Both the position numbers and the translations under genes were made by a program. Shown piece after piece: positions 7,597-13,433 of a stretch of DNA of 34,628 nt. Under the pieces are notes generated by a model. That model searched no databases. It was not told the DNA's origin and saw only the letters and a program-made list of their open reading frames with translations. The stretch's first letter is position 1. Every line of letters begins with the position of its first letter. This stretch comes from a virus: positions 1-34,628 of the IMG/VR virus record IMGVR_UViG_3300035122_000009. The stretch is one strand, 5' to 3'.

Positions 7597-7826
7597 TTTT
7601 TCTCTCCCATCATTTTTATGGCGTCGCGTAACCCATCGGGGCCGGTAAATTTGATAGTATCCCCAACGACCGTTTTGCCGTTGGGGTTGACCTGAACCAG
7701 ATAGGTGCGCGTGGCGGTGCGCACCGTGCCGCGCCCGGTTTCGTCGAGGGTCATGGACTGGACATTAGCGGCGTCTATCTCTTCTCCGGCGCGAATGAAT
7801 TCGGCAAGAAATTTAAAGACGTTCAT
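7593..7826 (-). CDS. short hypothetical protein
   Basis: A 77-residue protein starting at the ATG at 7826 (MNVFKFLAEF), preceded by GGGAG and AGGA. The frame extends to 8033, but that extension would run through the tRNA-like element and has no better ribosome site. The protein has a helical start, then alternating strand-like segments (GTVRTATRTYLVQVNP, KTVVGDTIKF) suggesting a small beta fold. It is the first gene after the tRNA-like element in the direction of transcription. Confidence 0.55.
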   Translation of the reverse strand: MNVFKFLAEFIRAGEEIDAANVQSMTLDETGRGTVRTATRTYLVQVNPNGKTVVGDTIKFTGPDGLRDAIKMMGEKK

Positions 7827-7882
7827 TTTCCTGATCTCCCTTTCTAAACTTCTTTTATTCCACGCGCCCGCAGGCGCGCGAG

Positions 7883-7967
7883 TGGCAGTCGCCGGACTCG
7901 AACCGGCTGCACGGCGTTGTTCACCGCCGCTCCACCAACGGATTTTAGGACTTGCGTCCAGACTGCC
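7883..7967 (-). tRNA. tRNA-like element, unusual 5' half
   Basis: On the minus strand a 5' GGCAGTC (7967-7961) pairs perfectly with 3' GACTGCC (7890-7884) as a seven-base acceptor stem. Just inside is a textbook T arm: GCCGG, loop TTCGAGT, CCGGC. The discriminator is A and no CCA is encoded. The remaining 53 bases do not give a standard D and anticodon arm. They can form a four-base hairpin with a GCAA loop, and a five-base hairpin CGGCG/CGCCG with an eight-base loop GTGAACAA; TTGGTGGAGC resembles part of a D loop. It may be a diverged or degenerate tRNA, or a tRNA mimic. The amino acid cannot be assigned. Confidence 0.5.
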
Positions 7968-8116
7968 TATTTTTTGACCCATTGCCCGGTGCCGGTGCGT
8001 TTGAGTTTGCCGGCCTTTGCCAGCGCTTTGCACGCCTTGAGTTCGCGTTGATTGCGCGGTGCGATAATGCCGCCAAAGCGCGCAAAACTCAGAATGCGGC
8101 GTTTAAGTTTGTTCAT
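7967..8116 (-). CDS. tiny basic protein abutting the tRNA-like element
   Basis: A 49-residue, strongly basic protein (MNKLKRRILSFARFGG...). The stretch RELKACKALAKAGKLKRTGTGQWV looks like the last helix and wing of a small winged-helix protein, but this is weak. The ATG overlaps the stop of the Dam-like gene as ATGA. The last base of its TAG stop is also the first base of the tRNA-like element, so RNA processing there would trim the message directly at the stop codon. Confidence 0.6.
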   Translation of the reverse strand: MNKLKRRILSFARFGGIIAPRNQRELKACKALAKAGKLKRTGTGQWVKK

Positions 8117-9051
8117 GACCTTAACCCCTTGAAAAGTTTAAGTTGTGCCGCCTTTAAACAATGCGGCGAAAACCATATCGTTTCGCGCGCCGCGTTCGCG
8201 CGCCCGCGCCCGTTGCCTTGTGAGCCGTAGCCGCCGTTAGCCTTCCATGCGAAGCGCTCCCAGGTGTCCGGTATTTCATCGTTGTGTTCGGTGTCATATC
8301 CACAAAGCGCAATGCGCATCAACGGGTCGTCGCCGTGTTCAACTGCCCACCGGCGCACCGCAACGGCGACGCTATCGCTATCGACACCGTAGAGACCGGT
8401 GACGCGCTCGTCTGTGGAATAGGGCGGGTCAAGAAAGACGGCGGTAAGACCGTGGCGCGTCGTGACGCTGGGACCGGTGACGCGCGTCCAGTCTCCGCAG
8501 GTGATGCGCACGCGCGCCAGGCGCTTGGAAAGCAATTGAAGGTAATCAGGTAGACGCCGCGCGAGCATTAATTTACCCTCATCACCCAGGCGCGGCAGTT
8601 GCCGCCGGTTTACGCCCATTCCGGCGTCCCCTAAGTGTGGTAGTTGGCGGTGTTCAACTTGACACCAACCCCTACCTATCCAGGCACTGATCCCCCACAC
8701 CCACCAGCCCGCCGCTTTCGCATCGTACCATTCCGGGTCTCCGAGCATCCGCTCCACGTCGGCGCGAGCGTTGCGTAGCCACGTATGCCGCGCCGTCAGG
8801 TCGATCTCGGATACCGGCCAATCGGCGTGCTTAGCGACTTCCTCCGGCGCGGCTTGTAATGAGCGCCAGAAGTTCACAAGCAGGCCGTCAGTATCGTTCA
8901 CGGTTTCGGTGTGTGGCTCGTGTGGGCGCGACAATAGCACCGCCCCGCTGCCAAAAAATGGCTCGACGTAATTTTTTACATCGCCGAAGCGTTGCCATAC
9001 GTCAGTTGCAACACGCGATTTGCCGCCGAAATATGGAAAGGGGGCTTTCAT
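8113..9051 (-). CDS. Dam-type DNA adenine methyltransferase (D12 class)
   Basis: A 312-residue N6-adenine methyltransferase of the alpha (Dam/D12) class. FPYFGGK at residues 5-11 and FFGSGAV at 32-38 form the S-adenosylmethionine site; DPPY at 208-211 is the catalytic motif. The central part holds two copies of RQLPxLGDxG (about 135-144 and 150-159), an internal repeat in the target-recognition region that I have the impression is frequent in phage Dam homologues. The recognition sequence cannot be read from the gene. Likely roles are protection against host restriction or marking phage DNA. ATGA overlaps couple it to both neighbours. No restriction endonuclease is nearby. Confidence 0.88.
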   Translation of the reverse strand: MKAPFPYFGGKSRVATDVWQRFGDVKNYVEPFFGSGAVLLSRPHEPHTETVNDTDGLLVNFWRSLQAAPEEVAKHADWPVSEIDLTARHTWLRNARADVERMLGDPEWYDAKAAGWWVWGISAWIGRGWCQVEHRQLPHLGDAGMGVNRRQLPRLGDEGKLMLARRLPDYLQLLSKRLARVRITCGDWTRVTGPSVTTRHGLTAVFLDPPYSTDERVTGLYGVDSDSVAVAVRRWAVEHGDDPLMRIALCGYDTEHNDEIPDTWERFAWKANGGYGSQGNGRGRANAARETIWFSPHCLKAAQLKLFKGLRS

Positions 9052-10421
9052 GACCCTAACTCCTCAAATAAAGTTCCTTCCCAGTCGGGTGTTTTTTCGG
9101 TTGCCAGACCGTCACCCGCGCGCCACGCCTGCCAGACCTCTAGGTCGGTGCGTGTCTTTGCCAGATCAAGATACTCGCCGCTGATTTCGACCGCAACCCC
9201 GCGCCGGACTAATGCGTTGGCAACCATTGCGGTAACGCCGGTGCCGCCGAAAATGTCCAAGACGGTGGCGGGGATGGCGGGGGCGTCGGCGTGTTCGCAG
9301 GTGGGGCGAAAGCCGAGGGTAGATACCTGTGTATTCCCGCGCGGAACAGATTCCCATCCATTGTAAAACTCTTGTCCGGTTGTGTTTTTTCTAAAGGTTC
9401 CAGATTGATTAAACTCTCTTTCCGTCACTCGCTCCCATTGCGCGCCGCACACGCTACATACTCCGCGCTCGCTCGTGCTGGCCTTGATGAATGGCTCCAC
9501 CAGCGCCGGCGGGAAGGTGGCGTAGTGCGCGCCGGGGTAGGGCTTGGGGTTGACTTGCAGCGCCGCCGGTAGATCGTGGCTGTCGAGCGGCAGGTCGCTA
9601 TCTCGCAGCGCTTCCAATTGCGCGATTTCATGTCGGCGCTGAAAGATAGCAAAGTCTATTGACTCGTTCCAGGCGTCGGTAGTGCGGCGGTTGCGGCCGG
9701 CGGGGTTTATGAAATCACCCATTTTTTCAGAGCTTCCGACACCCGCATAGTATCTTTGTTTTTGTGCCGGGGTTGCATTATCATCTTGTTTAAGATGAAG
9801 TCCATATTCATAACGCGCGAGGCTTTCTTTTTTATGCCCCACCCGCACCGCGTCCGCATCGTAGAAGTAGCGCGCGCTTTTAGTCAGCATGATGATATAT
9901 TCGTGCGCGGTAGAAGGGCGGTCGCCCACGCTTTCAGGCATCGGGTTCGCCTTGAGCCAGGCGAAAAACGAGCGTACCCACCAGCCGTCGGTTTGCAGCG
10001 CGAGCGCGAGGCGCTGCGGGATGAGCATCAAGTTTTTTGCAGGGAGATTGGACGCAGCATTGCCGCGCGTATTCACGTCACTCGCCGCATTCCGCCTGGA
10101 TTGAAGTGATTTTTTACCCTGATTACTAGGGGCATTCGGGTTGTATCCATTAAAGCCAGAATACCCATCCCCCATATTTACCCAGGCCACGCCGTCGGCG
10201 CGGAGCACGCGCTTAACCTCGCGGAAGATTTCAACCATGTGTTTAAGGTAAAGCTCCGGCGTCGGTTCCAGACCGAGTTGTCCGGTCCAGTCGCCGTAGT
10301 CTACATCCTGCGCTGCATACCGGCGAAGCGCGTAGTAAGGCGGCGAGGTAATGCAGGCGTGTACGCTGTTGTCAGGTAGCGGCAGCGCGCCGGCGTTGGC
10401 CTGGATAAGGTGAATATCCAT
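9048..10421 (-). CDS. beta-class DNA methyltransferase (N6-A or N4-C)
   Basis: A 457-residue DNA methyltransferase. Motif IV TSPPYY at residues 25-30 precedes motif I DIFGGTG at 389-395, so the catalytic motif comes before the cofactor motif, as in the beta class of amino-methyltransferases. TSPPY is compatible with adenine-N6 or cytosine-N4. The roughly 340 residues between include a likely target-recognition region and a CSVC pair (with a later CEH) that may hold zinc. It starts at 10421, sharing one base with the regulator's stop codon (TAATG). With the Dam-like gene it forms a two-methyltransferase cassette, most simply an anti-restriction function. Confidence 0.87.
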   Translation of the reverse strand: MDIHLIQANAGALPLPDNSVHACITSPPYYALRRYAAQDVDYGDWTGQLGLEPTPELYLKHMVEIFREVKRVLRADGVAWVNMGDGYSGFNGYNPNAPSNQGKKSLQSRRNAASDVNTRGNAASNLPAKNLMLIPQRLALALQTDGWWVRSFFAWLKANPMPESVGDRPSTAHEYIIMLTKSARYFYDADAVRVGHKKESLARYEYGLHLKQDDNATPAQKQRYYAGVGSSEKMGDFINPAGRNRRTTDAWNESIDFAIFQRRHEIAQLEALRDSDLPLDSHDLPAALQVNPKPYPGAHYATFPPALVEPFIKASTSERGVCSVCGAQWERVTEREFNQSGTFRKNTTGQEFYNGWESVPRGNTQVSTLGFRPTCEHADAPAIPATVLDIFGGTGVTAMVANALVRRGVAVEISGEYLDLAKTRTDLEVWQAWRAGDGLATEKTPDWEGTLFEELGS

Positions 10422-10627
10422 TAGTATTTATTCCCCATTTCCGGGTGACTAACACGAATACCCCCGCGCCAGTGAGCAACGGCGTTTTGTTCACGCTGGT
10501 TGAAATAATCGTCTAGAATCGCACGCAGCGCCGCCGAAAAATTGCACGGCGCAACGGAACTTTCATCGGCCTTGCACTGCACTTTTTTAATCAGGTCTTC
10601 GGTCAGGTAAATTTGTTTTGGTATCAT
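10421..10627 (-). CDS. ribbon-helix-helix regulator
   Basis: A 68-residue protein. The start PKQIYLTEDLIKKVQ (strand then helix) followed by NFSAALRAILDDYF (second helix) has the Arc/MetJ/CopG ribbon-helix-helix layout; such dimers place the strand in the major groove of palindromic operators. The tail after residue 46 is probably disordered. GGAGGTGA precedes the ATG closely. It is the first gene of the leftward operon and sits next to a divergent promoter pair with a 9-bp inverted repeat, so self-regulation and control of the recT side are the natural inference. Confidence 0.65.
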   Translation of the reverse strand: MIPKQIYLTEDLIKKVQCKADESSVAPCNFSAALRAILDDYFNQREQNAVAHWRGGIRVSHPEMGNKY

Positions 10628-10644
10628 ATCTCACCTCCGCATTC

Positions 10645-10673
10645 ACTATACCACGCATGACAACATATGTCAA
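10645..10673 (-). promoter_or_regulatory. leftward sigma70 promoter for the early operon
   Basis: On the minus strand TTGACA (10673-10668) and TATAGT (10650-10645) are 17 bases apart. Transcription would start near 10638, just before the ribosome site of the ribbon-helix-helix gene. Its -35 box lies inside the left half of the shared inverted repeat. Confidence 0.75.
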
Positions 10674-10690
10674 GCATTTGGTTGACATAT
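10665..10690. promoter_or_regulatory. candidate operator between divergent promoters
   Basis: ATATGTCAA (10665-10673) and TTGACATAT (10682-10690) are perfect inverted copies with 8 bases between them. Each half includes the -35 box of one of the two divergent promoters, so one bound dimer or tetramer could block both. A nested TGACA-5-TGTCA repeat lies at the left half. The adjacent ribbon-helix-helix protein is the likely ligand; this is inference. Confidence 0.55.
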
Positions 10691-10710
10691 ATGCAACATG
10701 GGTGTATAAT
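10682..10710 (+). promoter_or_regulatory. rightward consensus sigma70 promoter
   Basis: TTGACA (10682-10687), a 17-base spacer and TATAAT (10705-10710) match the bacterial consensus exactly. Transcription would begin near 10717, giving a short leader with AAGGAG before the ATG at 10741. This should be a very strong early promoter unless repressed through the overlapping inverted repeat. Confidence 0.85.
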
Positions 10711-10740
10711 GACAGCACGATTAGATAAGGAGAAAAGATA

Positions 10741-11070
10741 ATGAAGTTCCAAAAAGTCAGGGTCAAGGGTTCGGATATGATTCGATTGGGTATCAACGGC
10801 GACGGTAGTGGCTACCTGCTGAATATCATCAGCAGCGAAAAACACCGCGTCCGCAACAGCGGAATGCACCAGGTCATTGATACCGGCGACCTCATGGCAT
10901 GGCCGGTTGCGCCAGTCTGGATGCGTCCGGTTATGCGAACCGGGTATTTTAGCGTCGTGTTGAGCGGCGCGGAACTGGCGCGGCGATATGATGCTTGGTG
11001 CGCGGCTCAGGATGAAGATGCGGACGCAGCGGCGGCGCAGGTGGCCGACCTACGTGCCGCATTAGTTTAA
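10741..11070 (+). CDS. hypothetical early protein
   Basis: A 109-residue protein with AAGGAG about 9 bases before the ATG, first gene of the rightward early transcript. The N-terminal two thirds look like a beta-rich fold (KFQKVRVKGSDMIRLG, GYFSVVLSG); the end is an alanine-rich helix. No family is recognised. Placement just before recT suggests a recombination or replication partner, for example a single-strand-binding or regulatory protein, but no motif proves it. Confidence 0.6.
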   Translation: MKFQKVRVKGSDMIRLGINGDGSGYLLNIISSEKHRVRNSGMHQVIDTGDLMAWPVAPVWMRPVMRTGYFSVVLSGAELARRYDAWCAAQDEDADAAAAQVADLRAALV

Positions 11071-11094
11071 TTTATATCTATAAGGAGATCAGGC

Positions 11095-12060
11095 ATGAGC
11101 GACAATTCAATCGTTCCGTTTCAGGAAGTGCAGGCCCTTTCACGGGCATTCTATCAATCGGGCTACTTCAAAGACGCCACGAGTGAGGCGCAGGCCATTG
11201 TCAAGGTTATGTTCGGCCAGGAACTTGGCTTCGGGCCGGCGGCGGCAATGTCCGGGATTTATATCATCCAGGGTAAACCGTCCTTGAGCGCTAACCTCAT
11301 GGCCGCCGCCGTCAAACGCAGCGGGAAGTATGACTATCGCGTGACCGTGATGGAAGATAAAGAAGTTTCAATCGAATTCTTCCAGCGTGTCGGTGATGAA
11401 ATGGAAAGCATCGGAATAAGTCGATTCACTGAAGCCGACGCCAAGCGCGCGGGCACAAAAAACACCGACAAATTCCCCCGCAACATGCTTTTCGCCCGCG
11501 CGATGTCCAACGGCGTAAAATGGTTTTGCCCAGATATTTTCACGGGCGCGGCGGTTTATGAGCCGGGGGAACTGGGGGCAAGCGTCAACTACGAGACGGG
11601 CGAGATCATTGATATGCCGACAATCACGACGACGCCGCGCGACGACAACGAGAAACAAAATAACCCCAACCTGCTGCAATGGTGGGGTGACGAAAAACCC
11701 GAAAAGCCAGAACTTGACGGTATCGTTCGCCCGTGGTCGAGCAGCACGACGCGCGCGGCGCTGCGCTTCAAAGCATATGCGCAGTTCACCCAGCACGGCG
11801 ATAAGATGGCAAGCGATGGCAAACGAGGGGCAACAATTGCCTCGCTTAATACGCTCATGGACGGCGACGAAGGGCGCAAGGCATTACTTCAAGCCGTATT
11901 TGACACGGATACGAGCAAGACCCTCACCGACCAGCAATGCAATGCGCTGCTCGGCTGGGCGGATAGCAGAGAAGCCAAACAGGAGGCTATGAACCTTACC
12001 CCCGATCTCTGGTGGGGTGATGATGAAGCCCCGCCTGAAGATGAGGACATCCCCATTTAA
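11095..12060 (+). CDS. recT: RecT-family single-strand annealing protein
   Basis: A 321-residue protein. The block from about residue 28 to 75 (EAQAIVKVMFGQELGFGP, GIYIIQGKPSLSANLMAAAVKR) and FPRNMLFARAMSNGVKWFCPD at about 128-148 are highly characteristic of phage RecT-like recombinases, which anneal complementary single strands during recombination and repair. Residues 150 onward are linker-like and acidic and may contact partners. AAGGAGAT precedes the ATG. The gene lies between the consensus promoter and a strong terminator, so it is the main product of the rightward early transcript. No partner exonuclease is adjacent. Confidence 0.82.
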   Translation: MSDNSIVPFQEVQALSRAFYQSGYFKDATSEAQAIVKVMFGQELGFGPAAAMSGIYIIQGKPSLSANLMAAAVKRSGKYDYRVTVMEDKEVSIEFFQRVGDEMESIGISRFTEADAKRAGTKNTDKFPRNMLFARAMSNGVKWFCPDIFTGAAVYEPGELGASVNYETGEIIDMPTITTTPRDDNEKQNNPNLLQWWGDEKPEKPELDGIVRPWSSSTTRAALRFKAYAQFTQHGDKMASDGKRGATIASLNTLMDGDEGRKALLQAVFDTDTSKTLTDQQCNALLGWADSREAKQEAMNLTPDLWWGDDEAPPEDEDIPI

Positions 12061-12080
12061 CTTCCCCGCAATTCCCCTTG

Positions 12081-12109
12081 AGCGCTGCCCATATCGGGCA
12101 GCGCTTTTT
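12081..12109 (+). terminator. strong rho-independent terminator after recT
   Basis: AGCGCTGCCC (12081-12090), a five-base loop and GGGCAGCGCT (12096-12105) form a perfect 10-bp stem followed by a T-run and TTTG. It ends the rightward early transcript 20 bases after the recT stop. Confidence 0.9.
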
Positions 12110-12317
12110 GTTTGTATATCCATTAATGCGCCATTTACTACATGCGCACAACTTTCTCACACTCGGCATATTTTCAATTCATTCAACCTTACGCAAACCT
12201 TAAGCATAAAAAGGTCCAAGTTTCAGTAAAGCGCGCGGTCATAATTTGGTTGTGTGTTCGCATGACTTAAAAACCGAAAATTAATAGGTGCAGTAAGTTA
12301 ATTAAGCGCGAGATTAA

Positions 12318-12345
12318 TACCGGTATTTTGCGCAATACCGGTATA
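12318..12345. repeat. duplicated 10-bp palindrome ATACCGGTAT
   Basis: The self-complementary word ATACCGGTAT occurs twice, separated by 8 bases (TTTGCGCA, itself nearly symmetric). The whole 28-bp unit is close to a palindrome, a layout typical of a binding site for a dimeric or tetrameric DNA-binding protein. Confidence 0.6.
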
Positions 12346-12361
12346 TGTGGCGTGTATGACG

Positions 12362-12464
12362 TATAGGACCGCCATATATAGCCAATTAATTACCATCGCC
12401 CCCGATTCAAGAGAATCCTACTACTGAAAAAGGTAATTAATTAGCCATAGGTGGCGGTCCTATA
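12362..12464. repeat. imperfect inverted repeat with 33-bp arms
   Basis: The left arm is 12362-12394 and the right arm 12432-12464; 28 of 33 positions pair. The outer 13 bases (TATAGGACCGCCA) and inner 11 bases (AATTAATTACC) are perfect; mismatches are in the middle. The spacer is 37 bases. It could extrude as a cruciform or fold in RNA. There is no flanking transposase, so an insertion sequence is unlikely. Confidence 0.75.
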
Positions 12465-12521
12465 TGAACGCGCCCCCATATCTGGGTATTTGTTGTGTTG
12501 GTGTTATTCACGTGCTTAAAA

Positions 12522-12549
12522 TTGACAGGCTCGAAAAGTATGGTATAGT
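12522..12549 (+). promoter_or_regulatory. late promoter P1, extended -10
   Basis: TTGACA (12522-12527), a 16-base spacer and TATAGT (12544-12549) preceded by TGG, an extended -10. First of three successive forward promoters ahead of the late genes. Confidence 0.65.
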
Positions 12550-12633
12550 GGTAGTGGAAGATTGTATCATATCGGCGATTTTTTGCGCTTTTGGATTATG
12601 GATAAAGCGTGTCCACAATTAGAAAATCGGAGG

Positions 12634-12663
12634 TTGACAATCGCGCTGGTTCCGGTTTATAAT
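12634..12663 (+). promoter_or_regulatory. late promoter P2
   Basis: TTGACA (12634-12639), an 18-base spacer and TATAAT (12658-12663). Transcription would start near 12670 and meet a terminator-like hairpin at 12714-12738. Confidence 0.65.
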
Positions 12664-12669
12664 GGAATT

Positions 12670-12740
12670 GCATTAGGAACAGCGGTTCATTTCTTTCTTT
12701 TCTCCTCGTGGCAGGGGCGGTCAACTGGCCGCCCCTTTGA
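12670..12740 (+). ncRNA. candidate short RNA with CTCCTC tract
   Basis: The expected transcript from P2 to the hairpin is about 70 nt. Its unpaired part is pyrimidine-rich and contains CTCCTC (12702-12707), complementary to the GAGGAG ribosome sites used by several genes here (for example before the small terminase and the tail-tube gene). A regulatory RNA acting on translation, or simply an attenuated leader of the late transcript, are the options. No transcript data are available. Confidence 0.3.
12714..12738 (+). terminator. terminator-like hairpin before late promoter P3
   Basis: GGGGCGG (12714-12720), an eight-base loop and CCGCCCC (12729-12735) pair perfectly, followed by TTT, then GACTTTT. 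The T-tract is interrupted, so termination may be partial. The -35 box of the next promoter overlaps it. Confidence 0.55.
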
Positions 12741-12766
12741 CTTTTGCCCCAACCCTGACGTATAAT
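12737..12766 (+). promoter_or_regulatory. late promoter P3
   Basis: TTGACT (12737-12742), an 18-base spacer and TATAAT (12761-12766). Transcription is predicted at about 12773, the first base of the next ATG, so the late mRNA from this promoter could be leaderless. Confidence 0.6.
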
Positions 12767-12772
12767 GACGGT

Positions 12773-12880
12773 ATGAGTGAAGCGGAGTGGTCGGTTTTAC
12801 GTGACTGTTTGATTATGTTATTCATTCTGGCCTGCGGTGTATGCATCGTGGGCGGAGTAGTATTGTGGTTGGTGCAATGA
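12773..12880 (+). CDS. tiny single-pass membrane protein
   Basis: A 35-residue protein: a short polar start (MSEAEWSVLRD) and one hydrophobic segment (LIMLFILACGVCIVGGVVLWLV) long enough to span a membrane. The ATG is about 7 bases after a -10 box and has little ribosome-site character, so leaderless translation is possible. Its TGA overlaps the next ATG as ATGA. It is too short to name; a holin-like or superinfection role is only a guess. Confidence 0.5.
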   Translation: MSEAEWSVLRDCLIMLFILACGVCIVGGVVLWLVQ

Positions 12881-12966
12881 AAGCCAAATTCTTTGACTGG
12901 TTCATCTTCGCCGTTTTCATGGGCTTTTGTCTCATGGCGGCGGTGTTGCAGATGAGGAGTGTATGA
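12877..12966 (+). CDS. tiny membrane protein
   Basis: A 29-residue protein (MKAKFFDWFIFAVFMGFCLMA...) with one hydrophobic helix and a basic start. It is coupled by ATGA overlaps to the tiny gene before it and to the small terminase after it. The two small membrane proteins form a pair at the head of the late operon. The function is unknown. Confidence 0.5.
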   Translation: MKAKFFDWFIFAVFMGFCLMAAVLQMRSV

Positions 12967-13433
12967 ACGACAAGTTGGGACGCCCGACCGCACTAACGCC
13001 AGAGGTACACGCGCGTATCGTCGAAGCTGTCGAAACCGGCGCGACCTATGAATTAGCGGCGTCCTACGGCGGCGTATCGTATGTTACATTGAATAACTGG
13101 CGCAACCGTGGGCAGGCCGAACTTGACCGCGTGGCTAATAATCCGCGTGCATCAATTCGAAAAAACGAACAGCCGTTTGTTGACTTTTTTAATGCAATAA
13201 AAAATGCTGAGGGTAAGGCCGCCATGAAATGGCTACAAATGATTGACGACGCCATGCCGGAAAACTGGCAGGCGGCGGCCTGGAAATTGGAGCGGCGTTA
13301 TCCCGACGATTACGGACGGCGCACCGAGTTAACCGGTAAAGGCGGCGGTCCCGTCGAGGTAGATGTTAGTGATGCACGCGATGCAATACAACGCCGGCTG
13401 GCTGGCCTCGCAGCCGCCGAAGATTCAGAATAG
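12963..13433 (+). CDS. terS: terminase small subunit
   Basis: A 156-residue DNA-recognition subunit of the packaging motor. Residues about 10-55 have a helix-turn-helix look (EVHARIVEAVETGATYELAASYGGVSYVTLNNWRNRG), as in phage small terminases and related Hin-type domains; the middle is helical, and the end (PDDYGRRTEL, ending in an acidic tail) matches typical TerS sequences. I chose the ATG at 12963, with GAGGAG just upstream and an ATGA overlap, over a longer frame from 12927. It is directly followed by the large subunit, which confirms the call by context. The packaging site is probably nearby. Confidence 0.82.
   Translation: MNDKLGRPTALTPEVHARIVEAVETGATYELAASYGGVSYVTLNNWRNRGQAELDRVANNPRASIRKNEQPFVDFFNAIKNAEGKAAMKWLQMIDDAMPENWQAAAWKLERRYPDDYGRRTELTGKGGGPVEVDVSDARDAIQRRLAGLAAAEDSE

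Larger units (their letters stand above)
12110..12521. other. non-coding control region, possible origin or packaging site
   Basis: About 410 bases without a convincing gene on either strand. It is AT-rich in patches (TTAATTAA-like words), contains a duplicated palindrome near 12318-12345 and a long imperfect inverted repeat at 12362-12464. Its place between the early and late transcripts and shortly before the small terminase suggests an origin of replication, a pac or cos site, or both. This is inference from position and symmetry. Confidence 0.5.

Noticed and set aside
7705-7977. Plus-strand frame across the tRNA-like element
   Set aside because: It is antisense to a coupled small gene and the tRNA-like structure, with no start signals.
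12318-12345. CRISPR-like repeats
   Set aside because: Only two copies of a short palindrome with an 8-bp spacer; no array or cas gene.
12362-12464. Insertion sequence or invertible element bounded by the inverted repeat
   Set aside because: The spacer is only 37 bp, there is no transposase or recombinase nearby and no target duplication is seen.
12562-12765. 67-codon frame in the late promoter region
   Set aside because: It runs through promoter P2 and the terminator hairpin and has no ribosome site; its sequence is not protein-like.
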